A DNA stretch of 64,000 bases, from contig NW_026946364.1 in the NCBI RefSeq assembly GCF_035222375.1, positions 620,001 to 684,000 of the forward strand. The letters are read 5' to 3'. Made by a program: the position numbers and the translations under genes. Position 1 is the first letter of the stretch, and each line of letters begins with the position of its first letter. Source of the stretch: Podospora pseudocomata (taxonomy: Eukaryota > Ascomycota > Sordariomycetes > Sordariales > Podosporaceae). The notes beneath the pieces are model-generated. The model was not told the origin of the DNA, did no database searches, and worked only from the letters and a program-made list of their open reading frames with translations. Positions 25,282 to 37,600 of the stretch are shown in pieces.

Positions 25282-28200
25282 ATGTCTGGTGCGTTCCAGG
25301 CACCGCCGCACCATCCGACGTCAGTTTCTGCCCTGCAGACGCCGCCCCTGAATACTGCATCGCCTGTCAATCGCCAGTACTCGCCTGGCCATCCATCGCC
25401 AACACAGGAGTACTATGCCAATCACAGCCAGCAGCCCTCCAGAGCATCGCCCGCTGATTCCTCGTCGCGACACCCTTCGCGGAGACCCAGTGCCACCAAC
25501 AACGACCATCTTGCCGACCGCAATTCCCCGATGAGCTCTCGCGTCGCCGGCGCCTCGCCCGCTCCAGTGCCCGTGTCTGCGGCAGCATCTACGGCTTCTC
25601 CCGACTTTTCGGCTTCTAATCAAAGGCGAACCATGCCTGCCGCCGCTGTCCCTCCCCGGACATCCAGCTCCCGACGCGCTCCAACCTCGGAAAGATCCAC
25701 TGACTCGTCGTCTCGCCGGACACACGGTGACTCGAGCCGCGAAACCAATGGCAGGATGGATTCAGCCGACGAGGCTGCCATGCAGAACTCACGCAACCAC
25801 CGCCGGGCGAGCAGCCAGGCAAACAGCATTTACGACCCCCGCACAAACCCATCGGCACCTACAGCTGTTCGCTCACCACCTGTTACCACAAACTCGACCA
25901 AGGCCCCGTCGAGAGAGGCCAGCGATATCCTGAATAGCATACTTATCTCGCAGCCGGAGGTGGACATTGAACGAGAAAAGGAGCGGTTGGCACAAGCTCA
26001 GCCGCACCAACCCGCGGCCATGCTTGACGACGATGCAGCACCTCCTCCCATCGTGAATGTGGGACACAATGGCGAAGAGGCTCGGAGAGGTGGAAGGAGT
26101 CGTCACGACCACTCGAAAAGAGAAAAGCACACCAAGTTTGGCGAATACATTCTCGGTAATACAATTGGCGAGGGAGAGTTTGGAAAGGTCAAGCTCGGGT
26201 GGAAGCAGGAGGGTGGTGTTCAGGTGAGTGCAATTGTCGTACGGGTTATCCGTGGTTTGTCGTGCTGATCATGTTTCCTGCTGCAGGTGGCCATCAAGCT
26301 GATCAAGAAAGATCAGCTGGGAAGCAATCCTTCTCGTATGGCCAAGATCATGCGCGAAGTGGCCATTTTGAAGCAATTAACTCATCCAAACATTGTCAGG
26401 TTGCACAAAATGGAAGAGTCGGAGCGACATTACGGCATTGTGCTCGAGTACGCATCCGGCGGAGAGTTGTTCGACTACATTCTGAACCACCGCTATCTCA
26501 AGGACAATGCTGCCCGTAGATTGTTTGCACAGCTTGTGTCCGGTGTGGGTTATCTGCACAAGAAGGGCATCGTACATCGCGATTTGAAGCTGGAGAACCT
26601 TCTGCTGGATCGCAACCGGAACATCATCATTACCGACTTTGGCTTCGCCAACACGTTTGATCCTGCCGAGGAACTCAGCGAAGAAGAGGAGCTCAACTTG
26701 ACGGACCGCGAGTTTGTCAAGCGGATGGGTCTTGACAGAGTCAAGCCCAGCGGATCCAGGAAAGGCGATCTGATGCAGACTAGTTGTGGCAGTCCATGCT
26801 ACGCAGCCCCAGAGCTGGTTGTCAGCGACTCGCTATACACAGGCAGAAAGGTGGACGTCTGGAGCTGTGGTGTTATACTGGTAAGCAACCGAGCAAAGTC
26901 ATCAGTTGGACGGCTTGCTAACTGGTATCCAAAACTAGTACGCCATGCTCGCTGGGTATCTGCCGTTCGACGACGACCCGGCGAACCCGGAGGGTGATAA
27001 CATTAACCTTCTGTACAAGTACATTGTCAACACCCCGCTCACGTTTCCCGAATACGTCACACCTCATGCCCGAGACTTGCTGCGACGAATCCTAGTGCCC
27101 AACCCCCGCAAGCGCGCCGATTTGTTCGAAGTCGCCCGTCATAGTTGGCTCAGCGAGTATGCACATGTCGTCGAATTCATCACATCCAGCACCACCACCC
27201 CTGGCGAGATTCAAAACACTACAGTTCCGTCTGAAGACGATGCGCCAGGCCTGGCACGCAGCGCCTCTGTTCGCGAGGCATCAAAGAAGACGACGGTTCC
27301 TCCTGCATTGGGTGGATTGGCGACAAAGCAGGGCACCATTGATACCGAAGCCGAGGCGGCGGCGTACGCCAAGCAGCAACGCGATAACAAGCGCCGGACA
27401 GTCCAGGTGGAATATGTTGCCCCGAACACTCAGACGCAACGAGGAGAGGCTGCAAGTACGCAGTCTTCTGGTGGCCGCACACGCGCTCGCTCTGGCAGCC
27501 AGGGTGCCGTAGAGGTGGTGGAGCAGAATCCTGGTTCCTCCTCTTCACCGAACGACAAACAAAACTCGAGAGACCCGGCGGGAACCAAAGATGCTTATGG
27601 AAAGCCGCCGGTGTCTTCGCGGAGACCCCCAAGCGCCCACCGCAACGTCAACTCGGGTGCTGCTGCTGTACAGCGCGTCGGCGGTCGCGATGCCCGTGCT
27701 ACCTCGGAGACTGCATTTTTCGGTTCCGCGGCCCCAACAACGAACGCGAGACCCAACACTGGAGGTTCCATGCAGTCCCTGGGCTCCCGAGCTGCAGGCA
27801 ACCGTTCCTCGTATGGCCAGCCAGCACCGCCTGAGCTTGCCGATACAAATGCGCATGGGAAAATTCAGCAACCACCTAGCCGGGGCAAGAATTCATACGG
27901 AATGCCATCGACGGGAGACGCTCAAAATATGGAGTACGGGCGGCCCAGCATCAGCGCCATTCCTCCCAAATTCGCCCGTGTCTCGGGTTTCGAGGGTTCA
28001 CCTTCTGGCTCGGGTACGAACCTCACCAACACCAGCCAGGAAGGAAAGGGACACAAGAGATCTAGCACGATGGGTGAGATTAGTGGCAAACTCTTTGGCC
28101 GCAGCGGCTCGCTGTTTGGAGGTAGGAATCGCAAGCGGCAGCAGGAGCAGCAGGAAAAGAACAAGAGATACCCGCCCGTCAGCATGAACAATGCGCTCGC

Positions 28201-28993
28201 AGGTGCCGAGGAACCTAGGGTGTCTATGGACTCGAAGCGATCTCGCCGGTCGTACTCTATTGGCCTTGGTAACAAGAGATCCGGCAGCATATCTGGATCC
28301 CAAGGCTCGCAGCAGGAGAAGCAGAACAGGCGGTTTTCATTTATGCCTGGCGGTTTCTCTTTCAAATCGATGGGCATTTCAAAAGATGAGCCTTCGCCTG
28401 CTTTGGACTCACAGCAAGACCTGCCGATTCAAGAGCCTCCCACGGTTGATCAGTATGGTCGATACGTCGAGCAAGATGTGGAACGGGAGCATGTGGATGC
28501 CTCTACCCTTGATGGAATGTATGCTCAGCTTCAGGGACCACCAAGAACTAACGATCAGTACGGCCAGCAGCAACCAAGGCCGCAACAACAACAACAACAA
28601 CAACAACAACAGCAGCAGCAGCAGCAGCGACAGGAATATTCGTCAAATCAATACGACGGGCGTCGCCCTTCTAATGTCGAGGGGTACCAGAGCCAGACGT
28701 TGATGAATAGCAGCTCGGACCACTCAATCGACAACAATATGCGAAGGCCTGCGGGATCGGCACCACAGTTGCCACACCTTTCGCCACAAGACACGGCACA
28801 AGACGGACGCAGAGTTGCTAGCGGCGGGCGGCCCGGCCGTGGTGTGTTGCAGAAGAACAAGCGGTTTGTTGACGCGTGGGATTCGGATGGAAACACTCGG
28901 GGACATGACCACTCTGGAAGTAGTGGGCCTGCACGAAAAGTTATGGACTTTTTCCGGAGGAGGGGCAAAGCCAGAGCCGGAGAGCTGAACTAG
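25282..28993 (+). CDS. kin4: Kin4-type serine/threonine protein kinase (CAMK/Snf1-related)
   Basis: Three exons, 25282-26223, 26287-26880 and 26939-28993, give 1196 aa. Both introns are phase 0 (GTGAGT..CTGCAG, 63 nt; GTAAGC..ACTAG, 58 nt). Residues 1-285 are Ser/Pro-rich. The kinase domain spans about 288-582: GEGEFG loop at 296-301, VAIK with Lys318, HRDLKLEN with catalytic Asp413, DFG at 431-433 and APE at 488-490. Between DFG and APE is an acidic insert of about 45 residues, as in the Kin4/Frk1 group. The tail of about 600 residues is disordered with a poly-Gln tract, and ends in [14 protein letters not shown], resembling the fungal kinase-associated-1 type terminus. In yeast, Kin4 enforces the spindle position checkpoint; whether this gene does the same is inference. 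Naming confidence is moderate, kinase assignment is certain. Confidence 0.92.
28578..28629 (+). repeat. CAA/CAG repeat encoding poly-Gln in kin4
   Basis: Mixed CAA then CAG codons encode about 16 consecutive Gln residues in the disordered tail of the kinase. The run lies in frame and is probably length-variable between strains. Confidence 0.9.
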
Positions 28994-29869
28994 GGGGCTG
29001 GCAGGATGGAGGCTAGTTGCCCATGTACGGATGGAAGGATGTGCGAATCGTGTCAGTTCAAACTCGGCTGGGAGTAGTTGGGGAGTTGTGTATGTTGTCG
29101 TTGTCGAGAGTTGAGCTCAAGGGCAGGAATCTTGAGAATTTTCTGTATCATGAAACCTTTTCCACCCCTCTCTCTCTCTGCGACCTCGACGAGACTTTGC
29201 ATGGCATGGAATTTTGTGTTTTTTCATTATTCTCTTGGGCGCTTGGGGTTTCCGGAACGCAAAGGGAACACAGGGCAGGTGGTTTTATGCTTGAATGGCG
29301 AATGAGGGTTGTTTTTGCTACGCTGCCAGCTTTTTTATTTTAATCTCGCTGTTTATTTTCTTCAAGAAAGGGGATGATGTTTTCGCTTCTTTTTATGTTG
29401 TGTTGTCTTTACCACTTTTAAAGATGCTTTCTTGTTCTTTTCTTGCGCCTTTTCTTTTTTGTCACTGAACATTTTCCCCTCCTCTGCCCTCAAGCGCGTT
29501 TATAGCTTTTGATCATACTAGTTACCTATCTCGAGGGGTCGAAGGAGCATAAGCATGTACACGGAGGGAGAGGGAGAGAGATCGAACACAGACAAACAAG
29601 AGGGAGGATTCAAAACAGGGCACTTATACCTATATCACCACACGACAACTTTACTACAAAAGAAGGAGAAAAGCGCGCGAAGAAAGAAGGAGAAATCATT
29701 ATATGTCCTTGTAATAACATCAACAACACCAACAATCAGAAAGATGAGAAAGAGGAGAAGAAGAAACAAAAAGAAGCGTTGCATTGCCTTTTTTTTTTTT
29801 TTTTTTTGTGCGTTTCATTGCGTGTCTGCGTTGCTCGGTTGCTGTTGTAGTCCTTGACGGACAACTTTC

Positions 29870-29870
<1 letters not shown>

Positions 29871-29937
<67 letters not shown>
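29871..29937. repeat. TG dinucleotide microsatellite, about 33 units
   Basis: An almost perfect TG run, followed by TATG and a few further TG units up to about 29947. It is the longest simple repeat in the window. Confidence 0.95.
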
Positions 29938-29944
<7 letters not shown>

Positions 29945-30582
29945 TGTATCTAAAGTAGCGTATGTTATAGGGCTTGCTGGTATCGTGGGTTGTCCTCAGG
30001 GGCTAGCTCTTGTTGGAGCGAGACTATTTTCTCTTGTTGATATTTGGGGCAATATGTGTTGTAATTGGTTTCTTGGAGGTTGAGAAGGGGGGAGGGGAAA
30101 TAGTAGCCAGGAAACCTGTATACGTAGTAGATCTTATTCTCGGGGATTTCCTTGTAATGTAATCTCAACTGAACATGCTACCTACGACACGCTGAATTCC
30201 ATCGACACCAACTCAGATCTCATCCGATATTCACTGCAACCACACAAGGTCATTCTAGCAAGGAAGAACCTTGCAAAAATTTCCTCCTCGTGTCCATGTT
30301 CCAGACACCTTCCCTGCAAAGACTGTGAGACGCTAGAGTATGCAAAGGAAGAAGAAAACCAGCCGAGTTCCTGCTTCTTGTCTTACACTGGCTACACCAT
30401 GCCTTGCACACAGCCAATTTTATTGCCAGCAAGCAGCCCATGGCCAAAAGGGGATCACTCCTTTCGCCCTACCCCTTGTTGAGGGTTGGTAGGTCAGTAT
30501 CTCCCAGAATTCATAATCATAAAATCGCAACAGACACCACATAACGACTTGCTAAGCAACCACCATTGACCCCCATTTAATT

Positions 30583-30617
<35 letters not shown>
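30583..30617. repeat. TA dinucleotide microsatellite
   Basis: About 17 TA units with a single TATG interruption near 30601, in the convergent spacer between kin4 and wc-2. Confidence 0.93.
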
Positions 30618-31133
30618 CACCCAGATAATGATGCCTCCCAACCTCCTCACAACAAGACAGACAGACGGCTTCCAACTACAACAACAGCAACAAACAAATT
30701 CTCCCCGTAATATACCATGAATAAATAACCCCCTACCCCTCCCTCCCTCCCTCCCTTCCTTCCCTCCTTTCCATACCCAGAGTACCATCGAGTGTGTGTG
30801 TGTACCGAATCACACGCCTCCCCTTCCCACAACCCCCGCCCCTCCATGATATATTTCCTACCGCCCAGAGAAAAGAAACCCCTCTATTTATGAAAGGAAA
30901 AGAAAAACCCACTCCACCCAACTAACCCCTCCATCCATTCATCCCTCCCCATAAAAGAGGGAAAATGACACTGCTAAAGTGATGAGAGGAAAGAAAGAAA
31001 AAGAAAGACCCTACATGCATCCTGCCTCGCTTTTTCACTTTTTCTCACCCACCAAACTGAAGCGAAGGGAGGGGGGTTGCACAAAACACCATAACCGATT
31101 GTGACGAGTTCGCAGGTAGATGTTTGTGTGTGT

Positions 31134-33052
31134 TTAACCAACGTTCTCAATCTGATGATGATCACCACCATTGTTGCCATTACCGTTCCCCCCATTGCTG
31201 TTATTGCTATTGTCCTTATTCCTCTTCTTCTCCTTCTTCGCCCACCTCAGACCGCAGGCGTTGCAGAGCGTCTTCGGACCGTTGGGTCCCTTGCGCCATT
31301 CGGGCGAGTCAAGCGTTCCTAGCGTCATAAAAATCAGTTCACCGCAGATAGAAAGATAAAGAAAAGACAGAAATGAAAGAGAAGATACCTACCGCAATCG
31401 GTACAAACATACTCCTCCGTCACCTTCAACTTCTTCTTCTTATCCCCCCCTCCCCCCCTCGGGTCCCTGTCAGCCGGTATCGCGATCCCCGCATCCCCCT
31501 TCACCAGCGTCGGGCTCGCGTTCCCCGTCGTGATCCCCCTGCTCCTCTCCCCCTGCTGGTACCGCAACCCGGTAAGCATCTCGATCGTGTCCACGTGCGT
31601 CCCGCCTTCGTACCGCGCCATCTTGTCCCTGATCGAATCCGGCCTGTTGCTCCCCGTCATCCCCTCCAGCGCCTCCCTCGTCAGACTCACCGCCGCCGCC
31701 GCGGCAGCAGCAGCCGCAGCCGCGCTGGCGCTCGCGGGCAAGTTGGGAGGCGGCATGTCGGCCGAGGCGGCGGCATTCCCAGACATGGTGTACATCGGCG
31801 ACGTGGCCGTCGGCCTGGCGCCCCCACCACCAAAGAAAGTGGACGTGTCCGCGTCAGAAGGGGTGATGTCCGATCTTCCTTCCTGACTCTGCCGCCACGT
31901 GCGGTGCGACTCCTCCACCTCGTCCTGCTCCTCCCGCTTGAGCTCCGCTATCCGGCGCTTGAGCCGCTCGTTTTCAATCTTGTGCTCCAGGAACGAGTCC
32001 AAAAACCCGGCGTTCTTGGTCGGGTACGGACGGGACATCATAAAGACGGCCTGGCAAAAGGGGGATTGGTTGTTGGGGTTGGGCGCGAACTTCGCGGCGG
32101 CGATGTGGGCGTGGCCGACGGACTCAAAGATGGCGTACTTGTTGTCGGATTTTCGGAGGCGGTAGAACAATCGGAGCGGGGAGCCCGAGGCGATGGACTC
32201 GTTGAGCTCCGAGGTGAAGACGCCGACGTCGTCGGGGTGGATCAGGTCTTTGAGAAAGACGTCGAGGAGGTCGGCCGGCTTGTGGCCCGTGAGTTTCTCG
32301 ACGCTGGGGGAGACATGCTTGATGCGGCCGTTGGCGTCGAGGATATGGAGGAAGTCCTGGAGCTCTTCTACGACTTTGGCGGGCCAGTTGCGGCGCTTGG
32401 TGAACTCGGTGACCGTGTTGGCCGTGGTGTTGGAGCCGCCACTCCCACCCCCACTTCCGGATCCCAACGTCGCGACGGGGAGGGGGCCGGCGCCGGGCCC
32501 GACTCCTCCTCCTCCGCCGCCGCCTACGTTTGCGGTGGATGACGAGTCGTCCGGGGAGAAGGGCAGGTCGACCGACGGCGCCAAGCCTGCTGACGGGGAG
32601 GGCTGTACGGCGGCGGGGCCTGAGGGGTTGAAGGGCTGCTGGGCGTCGAGGCTCATGGACATGTTGTCGTCAAATGGGGGAAACATGGAAGTGTCCAGCA
32701 GCGACATCATGTCGTTCGGATCACCGCTCATCTGCACGACCAATCGGCCACAGGCGTCAGTGTGGGGTGAGTACTGTTTTTTCGTCATATGTTGGAGGAA
32801 CTCAAGCTTGGTGATGGTGATCGGATGAAGACAAGGTATAGGTAGGTACAGGTACAGGTATAGGTATAGGTACGTGACATGCGAAAATGAGAACAAAGAC
32901 AAAGAAACAAAATTAGACGACAAGAGTTTTTGCTGTTGTTGCTTGCGAAAACGTCAAGAGTAGTAGTTGCTCACAGTAACGCCGCCCACGGAGCCCGTGC
33001 CATAGCCAAAATAGTTGCTCCCCGACAGAGAGGGAGGAGGCCCGTGAGACAT
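31134..33052 (-). CDS. wc-2: White collar 2: PAS/GATA-type zinc-finger blue-light and clock transcription factor
   Basis: Three exons are inferred: 33052-32975, 32731-31393 and 31318-31134, giving 533 aa. The N-terminus reads [11 protein letters not shown]. The PAS domain spans about residues 145-262 (from [15 protein letters not shown] to VFMMSRPYP), followed by a short Arg/Glu-rich helix. A poly-Ala tract lies near 361-373. The zinc finger is C469-x2-C472-x18-C491-x2-C494, with [17 protein letters not shown] in the loop, and then a basic tail. Family knowledge: WC-2 pairs with WC-1 to form the nuclear white-collar complex that drives light-induced genes and frq. Intron 2 (74 nt) splits the finger after the second Cys. 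Intron 1 (243 nt) is less certain: an acceptor at ACAG just upstream of 32775 would add about 15 in-frame residues. It diverges from rad50. Confidence 0.94.
32834..32871. repeat. GGTATA/GGTACA repeat inside wc-2 intron 1
   Basis: Imperfect six-base units AGGTAT and AGGTAC repeat about six times on the plus strand. They lie within the long first intron of wc-2, so the transcript reads ACCTAT/ACCTGT. Confidence 0.8.
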
Positions 33053-34684
33053 GGTAAATAGTACGGAATAGTTGGTGTGAGTGCTGTGGTTTGCTGCTGG
33101 GTCGCAGCAGGGGTGTATGGTTCGTAGGCTCCTTTTTAGGGGGAGGCTGCGAGTTGACCGACTAGGAAATAATGTAAAGCAACGCAGCAGCGCATCGAGG
33201 AGGACCCCTTCTGGCGCTGCACATTGCCGGGTCGCGAGACAAGTAGAACTTTTGTCGGGTGTGTTGAGGGGTCAAAAAAACATCAACGACACCACCGTCC
33301 GAGTATATGAGTATTTGCGAGATTGGCGAGAGCTAGGTTGATTCGAGACGAATAATAAGCCGGGAAGATAGGTAGGATATAAGGGCGACAGCCAAGGTTT
33401 GGCTGTAAAAGGGGAGGCAACACCTGGTTTGATGATGGCAGCAGCAAAGCAAAAACTCGGCCGCGGGAACCCTTTTTAGGGAGGATGGGATTCCTTCAAT
33501 TCAGGATGGGAATCTCTTTCGCAGCGGACCCCTCGCCCCCCGTTGCCCCCCCAGACATGGCCTGAGCTTCAGCTGCCAGGCCTGCCACCGCTCAACGTCA
33601 GAACTGTGACCGGGATGGTGTGTCCTCGACGTGGGACTCGGGTGACGACGCTAAACCCTGCCGACAGGATGCCCAGTGGTGCCCTGACTGGAGCTGACTG
33701 GTTGCGAGATATTCCCTCCAATCTGTAGCGGTCTAGACTCGGGGAAGAGACGTCAGCGCAGCCGAAGCGGGACTCGCCCCAAGATGCTGTCTGTATCTCT
33801 ATATAGACCAGAGACCTCATGAACCTTGCCGACCCCGTGGCGGAAGAGGCACCGCAGGCACCTGGCAGGCCGGGAGTGTGTGAGAGTGTGTGAGAGTGTG
33901 TTTGTGATGAGCAGGGACTTTTCCAGGGCCGCAATCGTAAGTGTAGCTCTAGCAAAACTGACATCATCTGGCCTGTATAAGGCGGTACAGAGAAGGGTTC
34001 CGGCGTCCCTGTGGCACCTCCGAGAGCCCGAATTATTGATTGGGGGATACGGCCGCCCAGTCAGCGCCGTGGCATTCACGGTTGGTCCTTGCTGACCGGA
34101 TTCGGGGAAGTCCACGTGCAGAACCTATACCTGTGGTTTTACGAATTATTCTAGGGTTCTTTTTCCTTTTTTTTTTGGGTGTCCATGGTGATCTTCAACG
34201 AAGCCTTTAGCCTAGAACCATGTGTTCCGGCGCATGCGGGGTTCAGAGATACCACCCCCTCCTCTCTTTGTCAGCGGTACCTTTAAAAACGTACACGGAG
34301 CTGAGGTCGCTCCTCCGGGGTCTGTCCTTGCACTCGCCTACCCGGTTGCTCAGTGCTGCCTGATTTCCACTGAGCTCAGATCCCACGTGAGGACGTGTTT
34401 CGCAACCCTTGCCTCTGCCAAAGACCGCGACAGGTACGCGCTTTGCATCTACCTAGCCCAGCAGACGTCAGGGATGGTTTTCCCATCCAAGAGGCTTCTT
34501 CCACATCACGCACGACTCCATCGCATATTCTCGCAACCCTCCTCCCAAGATATTTTCTTCAAGCCAAGAGGCACCTACCACGCTGCATGCATAAAATCAG
34601 CCAACGATCTCTAGCGCGTGGGACCCTTCATCGTATGATTTAGGTTGACTTGTTTCGACCCTCGATCCCTACGCGAGAAACACC
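33053..34684. promoter_or_regulatory. Shared divergent region between wc-2 and rad50
   Basis: A 1.6-kb region separates the wc-2 start (minus) from the rad50 start (plus). It must contain both promoters. It holds an imperfect GTGTGAGA repeat at about 33877-33902 and a T-rich stretch near 34155-34176. Small open frames on both strands have no recognisable family. I see no convincing TATA box adjacent to either start. Confidence 0.5.
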
Positions 34685-37600
34685 ATGTCGAGGATCGAGA
34701 AGCTGTCCATCTTGGGCGTGCGCTCATTCAGTCCCCATGAGCAGCAGGCCATCGCTTTTAACACACCGCTCACCCTGATTGTCGGGTACAATGGTTCGGG
34801 CAAGACGGTGGGTCTCTGCGTTGCCGTTATTCCGTGCCAACAACATGGCGTCGATGCTGATGATGTGTTTTAGACTGTGATCGAATGCCTCAAATATGCC
34901 ACCACGGGTGAGCTCCCGCCCAACAGTAAAGGCGGTGCCTTTATCCATGAGCCTGAGCTGGAAGGCGAAAAGGATGTGCGCGCCCAGGTCAAGGTGTCGT
35001 TCAGATCAACCATAGGAGAGCAGTATGTCTTGACTCGCAATGTGCAATTGACAGTCAAAAAGACCACAAGATCGATGAAGACACTGGAAGGCAGTCTTCT
35101 TCTGAGGGGCCAGTCTGGAGGAAAATCTTCGGACCGTCATGTCATTTCCACCAGAGTAATGGAGCTGGACAAGTTGGTCCCAGAGAAGCTTGGTGTTTCG
35201 CCAGCCGTGCTTGAGGCCGTCATTTTCTGCCACCAGGATGAGTCCATGTGGCCCATGAGCGAACCCTCGGCTCTGAAGAAGCGGTTCGATGAAATCTTCG
35301 AGGCCATGAAATACACCAAGGTAATCGACAATCTCAAAGTGCTCCGCAAGAGAAAGGGAGAAGAGCTGCGAGAATTGAAAATTCAAGAGACGCAAGACAA
35401 GGTCAACAAGGAGAGAGCCGACAAGGTTGGCAGGCTCATAATACAAATGAGCCAGGAGATTGAAGAAGCGCAGACAAAATGCAGCGATATCCTCAAGCAA
35501 ATGGGAGCCAAGGCCAAGGAAATCAAGGACAAGCACGAACAGGCCAACAGTTTCTTGAAGATTGTGAACGACCTGCAAAACAAGACCGAGAAGCTCGAAT
35601 ACAAGAGCGAAGCTATCAGGGAACTACGGAGCCGTATCGAAGAACTGCCGGATAGTGATGATGTACTGCGGAACACTCTGGCTGAGTATGCGCAGACAAT
35701 AGAGAGGACTGTGGCCGACAGAGATAGGAAGCAGGCACAGCAACAGGAGCTCCAAGCGGATCTAAAGCAGTCTCGGGACAGGCATACGGCCAAAGTTGCC
35801 GAACAGGGCAAACATCAATCCGATAAGGACAAGTATGAGCGCCAACTGGCCACAAGAGATCGAATGGTTCACGAGGCGGCCGAGCGCCACGAGATTCGCG
35901 GCTACGATGGAGACCTGGACGGTGATCTGATCGAGTCTTTTTACGAACGTATCCAGAAAGCCCTCAACGACAAAAAGCACGAGCTGGAGCGGCTCCAAAA
36001 GAGCAATGCTGAAGAACTGGACAAGAAGAGCTCTGTTATTGCTGAGCTTGAAGGCCGGAAACAATCACTGAACCGGGATCGGGCCTCAGCAAAACAACGC
36101 ATCATGGCCATTGGGAGGGAGTCAGCCACCGTTCAAGGCGAACTTGGTTCTCTCGACGTGGACGAGGGCTCTGAGGCTGCTCTTCGTGCAGAAATGAAAG
36201 AAGTCGAGGCAAGGATTGAGGCAGCAAAGGCCGACGAACAATCTGCGGACCTCGACGACCAGATCAAAAAGGTCCAGGATGAGATCTGGCAACTGGAAAC
36301 TCAAGCTGCCAAGCTCGGGCGGGAACTGGTTGAATGCACCAGACTGGCGTCTGAGCGTGCACAGCTTGATCTGCGCAAGAAGCAGCTGACTGACCGACGG
36401 CGCGATCTTGATATTCTCAAGAATACCTGGTCTGAGCAGCTGTCGGCGCTTCTGGGCGCAAACTGGACACCGGACACTGTCGAAGCTGAATTTCAGAGCG
36501 CCTTGAGAAAGCAGGACGGTGTTGTTGCCGAAGCCAGAAAACAGAAAGACGCCACGCAGCAAGAACTCAAGCAGGTCGAGTACAAGCTGTCCACCACTCG
36601 GGACCGGCACATCAAGCTTTTAACAGAGATGAAGAGCTGCCAACGTGACGTTTTGAAAGCACTACGTGCCACCAGGGACGAGAACGACCCTGAGCACCCC
36701 CCTATCGACAACTACGAGGCGCAGACAAAGCACGTAGAGACGGAGCTTGCCCAGATCGAGTCTGATCTCAAGTTGACTGAAGAGATGAAGACCTACTACA
36801 CCAAGGTCAAGACAGTTGCCGAAAAGCACAACAAGTGCAACCTTTGCGACCGAGATTTCCACAACCAGGAAGACGTAAAGAGAAGGGTCTTCAACAAGAT
36901 TGCCAAGGCACTTGGCGATGAAGTGAAGCAGGAGTTGGAGGCGGACAGGGCAGATTTCGCTGCTCGTTTGAGGCAGTTGAAAGCTGTGCGTGCCCAGTAT
37001 GATACCTATGGACGTCTCGAAAAGGAGGTGCCTACCCTGTCCGCGGAGCTCAATGTCTGCACAATCCAAAAGGAAGACCTGGTGCGGCGGCTGGAGGACA
37101 AGGACCTCGCCTTTGGCAAGGCGGAAGAGCAACGACGGGAGATGGACTCTCTCAGCAAGAATGTTTTGAAGATTTCTCAAAATCACAAAGACATCCAGGA
37201 AGCCGAGAGGCAGGTCGAGCGGTCGCAGCAATCTTCAAGCGTGACCACTCGCAGTCCCGACGAAATCAACGAGGAGCAGACCACCTGTGCGGAGCAAACT
37301 CGTGTCGCCCAGACCAGACTCAACAAGCTCACTGTCGAGAGACAGCGACTCAAGGATTTGGCTTCGCAGCTCGAGGTGGAGAGGCTTGAGTTGAGACACA
37401 AGATAGCCACTGCGGCCCAGCAACTTGAGCGGAAGAAGAGTCTTCAAGACCAAATTCGTCGCTTCAAGGAGGAACAAGCACAGCTCCGCGAGTCGGTTCA
37501 GACTGCTGACAATGATCTGGAAGCCCTCGAGCCCGAGATGGCCACCGCACGCTCTGCCCTTGACGAAGTGCGGCAACACGGTCGGGCCAAGGAGCAAAAG

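Larger units (their letters stand above)
28994..31133. other. 2.1-kb convergent intergenic region rich in microsatellites
   Basis: It lies between the 3' ends of kin4 (+) and wc-2 (-). It contains A/G-rich text at 29640-29790, a T run at about 29789-29807, a long TG repeat, an AT repeat at 30583-30617 and a CCCT/CCTT stretch around 30738-30770. No open frame looks like a gene. It is probably the two 3' UTRs plus spacer. Confidence 0.6.

Noticed and set aside
31373-32542. Long plus-strand frame of 389 codons opposite wc-2
   Set aside because: It is antisense to the PAS and linker exon of wc-2, rich in Arg/Gly/Val and without any domain. It is a shadow of GC-rich coding sequence.
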